This document shows, piece by piece, positions 55,566 through 63,808 of a stretch of 64,000 nucleotides of DNA (positions within the stretch are counted from its first letter, which is position 1; each line of letters opens with the position of its first letter). Below the pieces are notes generated by a model, which had not been told where the DNA came from, did no database searches, and saw only the letters and a program-made list of their open reading frames with translations. This DNA is from Cytophagaceae bacterium (GTDB lineage: Bacteria > Bacteroidota > Bacteroidia > Cytophagales > Flexibacteraceae), in the NCBI GenBank assembly GCA_947458545.1, contig CANGYH010000001.1, positions 1-64,000 of the forward strand, written 5' to 3'. The translations under genes were made by a program, and so were the position numbers.

Positions 55566-55955
55566 CATTTGATGCAGGTCGATAATGGCTAGGTGGAAAG
55601 GCAGAAACCGTTTAAAGTCCTCTAAATTCCTGGTAATGAGTGGAAGCTCGTACTGAATGGCCGTTGCTGCAATGATAGCGTCCGCCGTTTGCCCTCCTAC
55701 CGAGGAGCGCAAGTGAATGGTTAGCTCAACGATTTCTTCTTCCATCGGAATGGATGCCAGCCGGGAGAAAACATGTAAAGCCTGCTGCCTATCGCCTGGT
55801 GCCATCCTGGGATAGCCTAACACCTCAATCCGCGTAACATCTGAAACAAAGGCATTTCCTTCCTCCAATAGATTTCTAAAGAAGGCCTTGCCCAAACTAG
55901 GCAAGGTCCCATTCAGGTACTCAATGATGGGGTTCGAGTCTATCAGGTGCCTCAT
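55563..55955 (-). CDS. PIN-domain ribonuclease, VapC-like toxin
   Basis: A 130-residue PIN protein. The acidic residues of the active site are present: Asp6 (LIDSNPIIEYL), Glu44 (VTRIEVLGY), Asp92 (QTADAIIAATAI) and Asp113 (ITRNLEDFKRF). By family it would cut RNA when freed from its antitoxin. The partner gene lies 13 nt upstream on the same strand. The pair is noticeably richer in A+T than its neighbours and uses different codons, which suggests a transferred module. Confidence 0.88.
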   Translation of the reverse strand: MRHLIDSNPIIEYLNGTLPSLGKAFFRNLLEEGNAFVSDVTRIEVLGYPRMAPGDRQQALHVFSRLASIPMEEEIVELTIHLRSSVGGQTADAIIAATAIQYELPLITRNLEDFKRFLPFHLAIIDLHQM

Positions 55956-55968
55956 ACCTGTAGCAGCA

Positions 55969-56352
55969 TTACCAAGACGCTCTATCTTTTTGGATCGCGT
56001 TGATCAAATCTTGCGCTGCCTCATTTGCTATAGAGCCCCAAGCATTGTCAATCTCATCCATCGGAGCTGTTGGTCCTTTAGGTCTTAGAGCTTCAAGCCT
56101 CTTAAGTTTCTCACCAGAGGGCTGAGGCAGTTGGTTGGATGGCCGCTTTTCTATATTATCACCATTAGATGCATAAAAAAACAGCCCCACCAGCGGCAAT
56201 AAACACCCCAGCGAGGCAAGGAGTGGGCCGAGAGATAAGGCGATAGCGCTGTCCATGGTATTGATCTGTTTGCAGTGCTGTACAAACATCATACTAAGAT
56301 CGTGCAGTTTGGTTGCTTTTTCGATGAGTTTGCCTGAGATTCGTGTGTGCAT
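55969..56352 (-). CDS. Putative antitoxin with a transmembrane helix
   Basis: A 127-residue protein encoded directly before the PIN toxin. Residues 1-33 form a likely amphipathic helix. Residues about 35-61 are a strong TM helix (SAIALSLGPLLASLGCLLPLVGLFFYA). A polar linker follows, and the last 28 residues (MDEIDNAWGSIANEAAQDLI, then NAIQKDRASW) resemble the toxin-binding tail of Bacteroidota antitoxins (AW...ADELI..IR..R). The role as antitoxin is inferred from position and this tail. A start at Met33 (56256) is possible and would begin at the TM helix. No DNA-binding domain is seen. Confidence 0.6.
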   Translation of the reverse strand: MHTRISGKLIEKATKLHDLSMMFVQHCKQINTMDSAIALSLGPLLASLGCLLPLVGLFFYASNGDNIEKRPSNQLPQPSGEKLKRLEALRPKGPTAPMDEIDNAWGSIANEAAQDLINAIQKDRASW

Positions 56353-56388
56353 TTGCTAGCATAGTTGTTCCCTACTTTTACAACCACG

Positions 56389-58800
56389 ATGCCATTGCGC
56401 CAAAAGCTTGTATCGGTTGGGGTTTGCCTGCTGGCGCTGGCCATGTATGTAGGCCTTTCGTCGCGGTTTGGGCTTACGCCTGCCGTTGGCCCGCTGCTGA
56501 GTCCGTTTGAGGGATTTTGGCAAAATGCCGAGCCTGTGGAGCAGGCCAACGTCCCAAGCTTGCAGGGCATCAGGGGTTTGCGTGCGCCGGTAACGGTCCG
56601 GTTCGACTCGGCCTTGGTGCCGCACATCGAGGCCGAAAACCTGCCAGATCTGTTTTTGGCGCAGGGCTATGTTACGGCATCGCTGCGGCTGTGGCAGATG
56701 GACTTCATTGCCCGCGCCGCCGCCGGGCGCATGGCCGAAGTGTTCGGGCAGCGTGCCCTAGAGTACGACCGTTTCCAGCGCCACTTTGGTATGGGGCTGG
56801 CCGCCCGCGCCGCCGCCGATAGTATGTTGGCCAACCCAGCCACCCGCCAAGCACTGGAGGCTTACACAGCTGGGGCCAACGCCTACCTGGCCCAGCTTGA
56901 CAGCCGACAGATTCCGCTGGAATACAAAATCTTCGGCTACAAGCCCGAAGCCTGGACGCCCTTAAAGACCGCCTACCTGCTTTGCTACATGGCCTACAAC
57001 CTGACTGGCCATACCAGCGACGCAGACCTGACCCGCGCCTGGGAGCTACTGGGCCCGGCCGCCGTGAGGCAGTTGTACCCCACAGGCCAACCACTGGGGG
57101 TACCTGTGATACCGGCCAGTGCCATTTTTGATTTTGCCCCGCTGCAACCTGCCGATGCTGATACAATGCCGCGTGGGCCCGCCGTGGCAGGCGACCTTGG
57201 CCTGCAGGCCGACGCACGCAACGGCTCTAACAACTGGGTGGTGTCGGGGAACCGCACCGCCAGTGGCAAGCCCCTGCTGGCCAACGACCCCCACCTGGGG
57301 CTGGATCTACCTTCTATTTGGTTGCAGATACAACTGTCTGCACCTGGGCTGCACGTGGCTGGGTTTACGCTGCCAGGGGCCCCAGGGGTAATTGTTGGGC
57401 ACAACCGTGCCTTGGCCTGGGGGGTGACCAATGCCGACGTAGATGCGCTGGACCTCTACGACGTGCAGCGCATCAGCAAAGACAAATACCTGCACCAAGG
57501 CCGGGCCGTCCCTTTCAAAGCGGTAGTAGAGACGTTTGCGCTGGCAGATGGAGGCGTAGAGCTAGACACCGTGCTGTACACACACCTGGGCCCTCTGGCC
57601 ATGGCCGGCAAAGACCAATTGCCTGCGGGCAAAGCGGTGGCATGGGTGGCGCATCATCCTCGCAATGCTTTGGCCTGTTTTTTGGGCCTGGCGAAGGCCC
57701 GGTCTGTCATAGAGGCGCAGCGGGCGCTGGGCCATTTGGGCGCGCCGGCGCAGAGCTTTGCTTTGGCCGATACGGCTGGCAATATTGCCATGCACGTGGC
57801 AGGGAGCCTGCCGCTGCGGCAAAAAGGCCAGGGCAAGTTTGAGCAGCAAGCCGTTGGGTCAGGCACGGTACCCTTCCGGTTTGTGCCCGATGCGCAGAAC
57901 CCCATGGTACGCAATCCTGCCGAAGGGTACGTGGCCTCGGCCAACCAGCGCACGGTTGGCGCCAACTATCCCTATTACCTCAACTGGCGCCAGAGCGAGC
58001 CCTACCGGGGAGACCGGATCGCGGCCCGGCTGCAAGCCATGCGCAACGCCACCGTAGATACGATGGCTACCCTGCAGATGGACGCCTACGGGCTAAAGGC
58101 TGCGCGTTTTTTACCATTGATGTTGCAGGGCCTGGCTGGGGCCAACCTATCTGCTCCGGAGAGAGAAGAGGTTGCCGTATTGCAGAATTGGACCTACGGC
58201 TACGACTCTACCGAGCTGGCACCCTCGTTTTTTGAAGGATGGTTTGCGGCCCTGCAAGACACCTGCTGGGACGAGCTCCGCGCCTTGAAGCTGCCCTATC
58301 CCATGCACCAACAGTTGTTCGTGCTGCTGAGTGGCCAAGGCTTGCAGGGCTATGTAGACGTGCTGGCCACCCCAGGGCAAGAGCGCGTGGCCGACTTATG
58401 CCTGGCCGCCTTCCACAAGACCTACCACCGCCTGATGTATGCCCATGGCGCCGCGGGCAAGGCCTGGCAATGGGGCAGAGTAAAGCGTACGCGCCTGCGG
58501 CACATGGCCCAGGTGCCTGGCTTGGGGGTAACCAACCTGGCCACCAGCGGCGGTAGCACAACGGTGAACGCAACCGGCGCAGACCACGGGCCGAGCATGC
58601 GCATGGTGGTAGATCTGGCCCCGCCCGTGCGGGCCTACGGCAACCAGCCCGGCGGCCAAAGCGGCAACCCAGGTAGCCCGCTCTATTTGGCAGGTTTGGC
58701 AGATTGGCAGGCAGGCAAACCCCGGCCTTGGCTGTATTACGAGCCTGGTCAGGCCCGGTACCCGCAGTTGATGCGGATTTGGCGGCTGCGGCCTCGCTAA
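56389..58800 (+). CDS. Penicillin acylase-family Ntn hydrolase
   Basis: An exported enzyme of 803 residues that hydrolyses amide bonds of acyl side chains (the family includes penicillin G acylases and quorum-signal acylases). An N-terminal signal/TM segment (about 9-25) leads to the alpha chain. The nucleophile of the beta chain is Ser280 in NGSNNWVVSG, the self-cleavage site. Asn and other pocket residues follow (ANDPHLGLDLPSIWLQ, ASGGSTTVNATGADHGPSMRMVVDL near the end). Length and order are as in the family. The substrate is unknown. It faces the PIN module. Confidence 0.92.
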   Translation: MPLRQKLVSVGVCLLALAMYVGLSSRFGLTPAVGPLLSPFEGFWQNAEPVEQANVPSLQGIRGLRAPVTVRFDSALVPHIEAENLPDLFLAQGYVTASLRLWQMDFIARAAAGRMAEVFGQRALEYDRFQRHFGMGLAARAAADSMLANPATRQALEAYTAGANAYLAQLDSRQIPLEYKIFGYKPEAWTPLKTAYLLCYMAYNLTGHTSDADLTRAWELLGPAAVRQLYPTGQPLGVPVIPASAIFDFAPLQPADADTMPRGPAVAGDLGLQADARNGSNNWVVSGNRTASGKPLLANDPHLGLDLPSIWLQIQLSAPGLHVAGFTLPGAPGVIVGHNRALAWGVTNADVDALDLYDVQRISKDKYLHQGRAVPFKAVVETFALADGGVELDTVLYTHLGPLAMAGKDQLPAGKAVAWVAHHPRNALACFLGLAKARSVIEAQRALGHLGAPAQSFALADTAGNIAMHVAGSLPLRQKGQGKFEQQAVGSGTVPFRFVPDAQNPMVRNPAEGYVASANQRTVGANYPYYLNWRQSEPYRGDRIAARLQAMRNATVDTMATLQMDAYGLKAARFLPLMLQGLAGANLSAPEREEVAVLQNWTYGYDSTELAPSFFEGWFAALQDTCWDELRALKLPYPMHQQLFVLLSGQGLQGYVDVLATPGQERVADLCLAAFHKTYHRLMYAHGAAGKAWQWGRVKRTRLRHMAQVPGLGVTNLATSGGSTTVNATGADHGPSMRMVVDLAPPVRAYGNQPGGQSGNPGSPLYLAGLADWQAGKPRPWLYYEPGQARYPQLMRIWRLRPR

Positions 58801-58844
58801 GGGTTTTTTGGTAGGCGTGGGGCTGATTTCTGGCTCTGGTGGTC

Positions 58845-58852
58845 TATATTTG
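58845..58852 (+). promoter_or_regulatory. -7 promoter element TATATTTG of tRNA-Cys
   Basis: Exact TAnnTTTG match; by the rnpB spacing transcription starts near 58858, 6 nt before the mature tRNA. Confidence 0.6.
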
Positions 58853-58863
58853 CAGACCCAAAA

Positions 58864-58934
58864 GGTTCCGTGACCGAGTGGCTAGGTAGAGCTCTGCAAA
58901 AGCTCCTACAGCGGTTCGAATCCGCTCGGAACCT
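58864..58934 (+). tRNA. tRNA-Cys (GCA)
   Basis: A complete 71-nt cloverleaf. The acceptor GGTTCCG pairs with CGGAACC. The anticodon stem-loop is GAGCT-CTGCAAA-AGCTC with anticodon GCA, and the T arm is AGCGGTTCGAATCCGCT. The discriminator is T and no CCA is encoded. A terminator follows directly. Confidence 0.96.
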
Positions 58935-58944
58935 CTGATCATAC

Positions 58945-58979
58945 AAACGCCCCTCAGGCTGGCCTGAGGGGCGTTTTGT
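58945..58979 (+). terminator. Terminator after tRNA-Cys
   Basis: AAACGCCCCTCAGG pairs perfectly with CCTGAGGGGCGTTT around CTGG and runs into a T-rich tail. It can also serve the convergent DUF4249 gene. Confidence 0.88.
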
Positions 58980-59001
58980 TTTTGCTGGCAGGTTAATCAG
59001 G

Positions 59002-59844
59002 CTATAAAACTCTGCCCTTCCGCTGGGTGATGCGGAATCGGCGCTCGTCGTAAACCAGGGCGGTAAATACGCCCAAGCCACCTTGCACCGTGCTGCGGAG
59101 GGCGTTGGGCTGCGCAAAGGGGTTGCCGTTGTTGCGCTGCGCCGCCTGCACGCTTTCTAAGAACTGGTAGTAGCTCTGCTCGATAGAAAACAGGCGAAGA
59201 AAGACAGAGTCGCCCACAACGACGGTGTAGCCTGTACGGATAGGTGCCGACTGCCCGTTGCGGAAGTTGTCTTCGGTAGAGTAATCGGTGGCTGCACCGC
59301 CGTTGGCGCTGTCTGCATTGACGACGATACGGTAGAAGTTGGCCTTGCCGGGCGGGTCATTAATCCAGGCAGCGCAGTAGGCGGTGGTGTCGTTGTCTCG
59401 GGCGGCGTAGGTTACGCTGTCTATGGGCACTTTGGGCATCACAACGGTTTGTGCTATAAGCCTGCGCCCGGCCGTGTCTGTGATGGTCAGGCGCCAAATG
59501 TCTCCTGCTTGCAAGCTGATGGCGGTGCCGGGGGCTGCCCAGTTGTAAAGCTTGCGCTGGCGCAGATCCGGGAAAACGCCGTTCTGCAAGGGGATGCGCC
59601 TGCCATCGGGGGCGGTAAGCTCAACCTCCGCGTTAGAAACGGGCACCAGGCCCACGGGCGCAAAAAAGCTCTGCGTGAGGGAGAGCGCCAGTAGCGGCGG
59701 GCGGCCATCCTCGATGTAGCACTCCACAAAGAGCTGTGGCGGCTCTTGCGGTATGGGTATGTCGGCAGGCTTGTCGAAGCTGTCGCAGGCCGCCAGTGCG
59801 CAGGCCAGCAGCATGCCCAGGGCCAGATTAATCTTCGAGCGCAT
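59002..59844 (-). CDS. DUF4249-family lipoprotein
   Basis: A 280-residue lipoprotein (signal ALGMLLACALAAC, lipobox LAAC). The body has the family pattern: PPQLFVECYIEDGRPPLLALSLTQSFFAP, a strand with AEVELTAPDGRRIPL, a middle region with YRIVVN and a C-terminal GGLGVFTALVYDERRF. Such proteins are often linked to TonB-dependent receptors, but none is adjacent. The start overlaps the end of batA by 17 nt, which indicates translational coupling with the Bat gene, an unusual pairing. Confidence 0.85.
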   Translation of the reverse strand: MRSKINLALGMLLACALAACDSFDKPADIPIPQEPPQLFVECYIEDGRPPLLALSLTQSFFAPVGLVPVSNAEVELTAPDGRRIPLQNGVFPDLRQRKLYNWAAPGTAISLQAGDIWRLTITDTAGRRLIAQTVVMPKVPIDSVTYAARDNDTTAYCAAWINDPPGKANFYRIVVNADSANGGAATDYSTEDNFRNGQSAPIRTGYTVVVGDSVFLRLFSIEQSYYQFLESVQAAQRNNGNPFAQPNALRSTVQGGLGVFTALVYDERRFRITQRKGRVL

Positions 59845-60880
59845 TGGTCATAAAGGTAGACTTGGTGGCCAACCACATCAACAAGAAGACCATGCCCCAG
59901 TGGAGGTACACCATGTAGAAATCTTGTGTCTGCCTATAACGCCGAACGCGCACTTCTGATTTCTCTAGCTGGTCAATCTTTTTAAAAATACCCTCAAGCG
60001 TGCGCTCAGAGGTGGCGCGGAAGAACTGCCCGCTGCCCACCTGGGCAATCTCGCGGAGGGTGCGCTCGTCCAGGTTGTTTTCGATAAACTGCGGATTGCC
60101 AAAGAAATCCGTCCCCATAGGTACGGGGCCGTCTTTACCTACGGCAATGGTGTAGAGTTTTATGCCATACCCGGCCGCTATGCGGGCTGCCGTCAGCGGG
60201 TCAATATTGCCTGCGGTGTTGTCGCCGTCAGACAATAGCACTACGACACGGCTTTTGGCTTTGCTCTCCATCATCCGGTTGGTGGCCACAGCCAACGCCG
60301 AGCCAATGGCCGTGCCTGGTTTGGTGATAAGGTTAAAGTCTATCTCGTCTATATAATCCTGCAGCAGGGCATAGTCGTTGGTGAGGGGGGCCACGGCAAA
60401 CGCATCGCCCGCAAACACTACGATGCCGATCCGATCGACGGAGCGGCCCTCGACGAACCGGCCTGCTACTTCTTTGGCGGCCTCCAGTCGATTGGGCTTC
60501 AGGTCTTCTATCCGCATAGACTCAGATATGTCGGCTGCCAGAACGATGTCGATACCTTCAGACTTTTGCTCTGTCAGCTCGCTTGTCTTTTGGGGGCGGG
60601 CCAGGGCCACCAACAGCATCGCCAGAAAGAATGACTGTATGCCCGGCGGTATAAACCGCGCCAGGGCCGAGGGGTCGGTCGGGGTTTTTTTCTGGAAGAA
60701 CGCAATCTCGATTTTATCTCGAAAGCGGAAGTGCAGCGCCCACTTGAGCATGTACAGCACCGGCACGGCGGGTATGGCGTACAAAAACCAGGGGTTCTCC
60801 CAAGTGAAACCGGCCAGCACGTCGGGCCGAAACCAGAACGGATGCCACCAGAAGTCTGGGTTTAGGCCGAGTCTATCCAT
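59828..60880 (-). CDS. BatA-like VWA-domain membrane protein
   Basis: A 350-residue protein of the Bat (aerotolerance) group. Two TM helices near the N-terminus (about 32-48 and 81-95), a VWA domain (about 110-300) with an intact MIDAS motif DISES (Asp117, Ser119, Ser121) and a C-terminal TM helix (about 328-345). The first residues of its coding region overlap the end of the upstream gene by 8 nt, and its end overlaps DUF4249. BatB, C and D, MoxR and DUF58 genes are absent from both sides. Confidence 0.9.
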   Translation of the reverse strand: MDRLGLNPDFWWHPFWFRPDVLAGFTWENPWFLYAIPAVPVLYMLKWALHFRFRDKIEIAFFQKKTPTDPSALARFIPPGIQSFFLAMLLVALARPQKTSELTEQKSEGIDIVLAADISESMRIEDLKPNRLEAAKEVAGRFVEGRSVDRIGIVVFAGDAFAVAPLTNDYALLQDYIDEIDFNLITKPGTAIGSALAVATNRMMESKAKSRVVVLLSDGDNTAGNIDPLTAARIAAGYGIKLYTIAVGKDGPVPMGTDFFGNPQFIENNLDERTLREIAQVGSGQFFRATSERTLEGIFKKIDQLEKSEVRVRRYRQTQDFYMVYLHWGMVFLLMWLATKSTFMTNALED

Positions 60881-61838
60881 GGCGCAGGGCTTGGGCTTTT
60901 TGGGCGTAGATGCGGATGGCCATACGGCGTAATACGGCATAGGCACCGGGGGCCTCGTCTGGCGGAAAGCCGCCGTAGATGTACCGGTCTAGCGTCTGCA
61001 GGCTTTTGGTTAGGGCAGGGTCTGGCAGGTGCTCGGCAAAGTCTTTGGTGGTGTAGGTGGTGTAGGGTACGTCCTCAACGCGCTCTATGTAGGACTTCCA
61101 GAGGTTGAGGGCGCGCTCCATGGGGCCATCGGCGCCTTTTTGGCGCACTTGGGCTACCAGCCTGTCGAACCCGCGGATGAAGGCGCGATGCCGTCGGCCC
61201 TCTACCCAAAGCCTGAAATAGCGCTGCAGCGGGCGGCCCAGAAAAGCGTTGGCAATGCCCGCCAGCCCCACCGCAAGCGACAGGCCAATAACCCAGTAAG
61301 GCCAGTTGAAGCGCTCGGCCACGGGCAGCGTCTGGATGGCAGGCAGCAGGGTGTCTCCGTCAGCCTCGGCAGGCCTGGGGATGCGTTGCTGCAAGGCAAC
61401 AGCAGGCGCGAAGACGGGCACCGAGTCTCCGCCGGGGTTGAGGTAAAACACCGGCAGCGCAAACGAGAGCTGCTCTGCTGGGCTAAAGGTCATCAGCTCG
61501 TACACGGCGCTATCTATCAAGGTAGTGTCGTTGGCCTGCCGTGTCGGGAACCATGCCCGGCTCCGCAGCTCGAAGGGGGCAAAATCGTAGAGGCTGTCTG
61601 GGAAGACGACCTGCGTTTTGGCGGGCCGCCGCACCACCAGGCTATAGCGAACGGGGCTGGCCAACTGGGCTGTGTCTGTATTGAAGCGCCCGGCCGGCGC
61701 AGGGAAGGGCAGCCCCGAGGTTTGGGCCGACACTGCGCTTGCCGCCAGCAACAGGGCAACTGCCCAGGCCGCCGTGGCGCGCCACTGCCCGCAGGTGCTT
61801 GCTACCTTTACGCCCGACCCCATGGCGGGTAGCGCCAT
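60873..61838 (-). CDS. Bat-operon type membrane protein of unknown function
   Basis: A 321-residue exported protein upstream of batA. Signal peptide (about 15-37: AAWAVALLLAASAVSAQ), a periplasmic beta-rich domain (about 40-175), one TM helix (about 193-215: WPYWVIGLSLAVGLAGIANAFL) and a cytoplasmic helical tail (RRHRAFIRGFDRLVAQVRQK). It resembles the DUF4381-like component found before batA in Bacteroidota, but the match is by order and topology only. Starts at 61838 or 61823 are both possible. It is the first gene of the batA unit. Confidence 0.75.
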   Translation of the reverse strand: MALPAMGSGVKVASTCGQWRATAAWAVALLLAASAVSAQTSGLPFPAPAGRFNTDTAQLASPVRYSLVVRRPAKTQVVFPDSLYDFAPFELRSRAWFPTRQANDTTLIDSAVYELMTFSPAEQLSFALPVFYLNPGGDSVPVFAPAVALQQRIPRPAEADGDTLLPAIQTLPVAERFNWPYWVIGLSLAVGLAGIANAFLGRPLQRYFRLWVEGRRHRAFIRGFDRLVAQVRQKGADGPMERALNLWKSYIERVEDVPYTTYTTKDFAEHLPDPALTKSLQTLDRYIYGGFPPDEAPGAYAVLRRMAIRIYAQKAQALRHG

Positions 61839-61891
61839 CAGACGGGCCCCAGGGGCCTTTGCAGAAAACATACCTAGCAAAAAGCGCATTT

Positions 61892-62992
61892 GTGCTAAAG
61901 ACCCTCGTAATAACGGCCACAACAGACCTGGCATCTGACCAGCGCCTGCAACGTTGTGCGGCTGCGCTGCATGCGGCGGGCTGGCAAGTTACCCTGTTGG
62001 GCCGGGTTTTGCCTAGCAGCCCGGCCTTGCCACAACGTGGGTTTGCCCAGGTTAGGTTGCGCTGCCCGGTGTTGAAGGGCCCTTTGTTTTACGCCTTTTT
62101 TAATATGCAGGTGGCCTTTTGGCTGCTGCGGCACCGGCACCGGATGGTGGTAGCTGCCGATGCCGATACGTTGCTGGCCGGGTGGGCTGGGGCCCGCCTA
62201 ACGGGGGCCTGGCTTGGTTTTGATGCGCACGAATATTTTTCTGAGTTGCCCGAGGTGGTGCGGCGCCCCTGGGTGCAGGCTGCCTGGCGGTGGATAGAGC
62301 GGCGGCTTATACCGCAAACAGACCTTGCCTATACGGTAGGGCCCGCGCTGGCCGAGGTTTTTACCCGCCTCTACGGAAGGCCCTTTGGGGTGGTGCGGAA
62401 TGTGCCCCTGGCAGCCGCTTACCAGGGGTTGGAGCGCAGGCCTGTTGCCGGGCGCATCGTCTATACGGGTGCCGTAAACGAGGGCCGCGGGCTAGAGCCC
62501 TTGCTGGATGCAATGCGCCAACTGCCGGCACATAGCCTGGTGATATGTGGCGATGGGCCGCTGCTGCCTGCCATGCAGGCGTTGGCCGCCGACCTGGGTG
62601 TAGCCAACCGCGTTACGTTTACGGGCCGTCTATCACCCGAGGCGCTGCGGGTGCAATTGGCGCAGGCCTGGATAGGCTTCTCTGCCCTGGAGCCCCAGGG
62701 CGAGAGCTACCGCCTAAGCCTGACCAACAAGTTTTTTGACTATGTACAGGCGGGCCTGCCCCAGATTTGCCCAGATCTGCCGGAGTACCAGGCCATTTTA
62801 GCGGCGCACCCGGTGGGGATAGCCGTGGCGTGTGCAACCGTGCCCATTGTTGCCGCCATTGGCCGCTTGGGCGATGCGGCCGTTTACCAAGAGCTTGAGG
62901 CGGCCTGCCCAGCCGCCGCCAGCCGTTTTTGCTGGGAGCGGGAGCAGGCCGTCTTACAAGCGTTGTTTGCGCCTTACCTAGAGCGAGAGTAG
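61892..62992 (+). CDS. Glycosyltransferase family 4 (GT-B fold)
   Basis: A 366-residue sugar transferase. It starts, with GTG, as LKTLVITATTDLASDQRLQRCAAAL, the N-terminal strand of a common Bacteroidota GT4 group, and the nucleotide-binding half has RIVYTGAVNEGRGLEPLLDAM, HSLVICGDGPLLPAMQALA, RVTFTGRLSPEALRVQLAQA and IGFSALEPQGESYRLSLTNKFFDYVQAGLPQ. It is divergent from the Bat genes and its 3' end overlaps the LytTR regulator by 15 nt. Product unknown. Confidence 0.85.
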   Translation: MLKTLVITATTDLASDQRLQRCAAALHAAGWQVTLLGRVLPSSPALPQRGFAQVRLRCPVLKGPLFYAFFNMQVAFWLLRHRHRMVVAADADTLLAGWAGARLTGAWLGFDAHEYFSELPEVVRRPWVQAAWRWIERRLIPQTDLAYTVGPALAEVFTRLYGRPFGVVRNVPLAAAYQGLERRPVAGRIVYTGAVNEGRGLEPLLDAMRQLPAHSLVICGDGPLLPAMQALAADLGVANRVTFTGRLSPEALRVQLAQAWIGFSALEPQGESYRLSLTNKFFDYVQAGLPQICPDLPEYQAILAAHPVGIAVACATVPIVAAIGRLGDAAVYQELEAACPAAASRFCWEREQAVLQALFAPYLERE

Positions 62993-63769
62993 CTCTTTGA
63001 ACTTGGAGGCCTGGCGACGGCTTACCTCAATCTTGTCTCCGCCTGCCATTTTGAGCAGTAGGCCTCCCGAGAAGTAAGGCTCAACCTGCTCTACCTTTTG
63101 CAGGTTGACCATGTGCTTGCGGTTGGCGCGGAAGAAGTGTGCCGGGTCTAGCCGCTCTTCTAACGCGTTGAGCGAGCGCAAGATCATAGGCTTGCCTTGG
63201 TCTGAGTGCAGGCGGACGTAGTTGCCGATAGACTCGAAGATGCGCACCTGCCCCAGGCGCAGGTAAAAGAATTTCTCGCCGTCTTTGATGAAAACGTGAT
63301 CGTCGGGGCCCAGGATTTTGTCTCGGCTTGGGTGTGGCAGTGCAGGTGCCTCGTAATCTTCTTCCTCGTCGTTGTCGGCATTGTTTGCTGGCTCGTCGGG
63401 CCTGGCGGCTGGGGTGGCTTGGTCTTCCAGTTTCTCTATGGCCAGTTTTAGCCTTTGCGGATCTACGGGCTTAAGCAGGTAATCGGTGGCTGCAAACTCA
63501 AAGGCCTTGATGGCGTACTGGTCGTAGGCGGTAGTGAAGATTACTTGAGGCCGTGCCTCGCCCAAGGCTTGCAACACCTCGAAGCCGTTTTTGCCCGGCA
63601 TCTGAATGTCTAGAAAGACAAGGTCTGGCTGGGTGCGCTGGATCAGATCTACGGCGGCATTGCCGTTGTCGGCCTCATCTATGATGGTGATGTTGGGATA
63701 GCCAGCCAGCAGGCGGCGCAGTTCGGTGCGGGCCAGGCGTTCGTCGTCAATCAGTAAGGCTTTCATCAT
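62978..63769 (-). CDS. LytTR-family response regulator
   Basis: A 263-residue DNA-binding response regulator of the AlgR/AgrA/LytR group. The receiver has DDE at the N-terminus, Asp54 (VFLDIQMPGKNGFEVL) and Lys100 (YLLKPVDPQRL). A Glu/Asp-rich linker (about 117-140) joins it to the LytTR domain (about 155-262: FIKDGEKFFYLRLGQVRIFESIGNYVRLH, HFFRANRKHMVNLQKV). The LytS-type kinase lies 39 nt upstream and is cut by the window edge, so they form a two-component operon. ATG 63766 is an alternative start. Confidence 0.93.
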   Translation of the reverse strand: MMKALLIDDERLARTELRRLLAGYPNITIIDEADNGNAAVDLIQRTQPDLVFLDIQMPGKNGFEVLQALGEARPQVIFTTAYDQYAIKAFEFAATDYLLKPVDPQRLKLAIEKLEDQATPAARPDEPANNADNDEEEDYEAPALPHPSRDKILGPDDHVFIKDGEKFFYLRLGQVRIFESIGNYVRLHSDQGKPMILRSLNALEERLDPAHFFRANRKHMVNLQKVEQVEPYFSGGLLLKMAGGDKIEVSRRQASKFKELLSL

Positions 63770-63808
63770 GGTGCCAGGTAGGTTTGGAAGAGGTTCGGGT
63801 ACGGAGGG

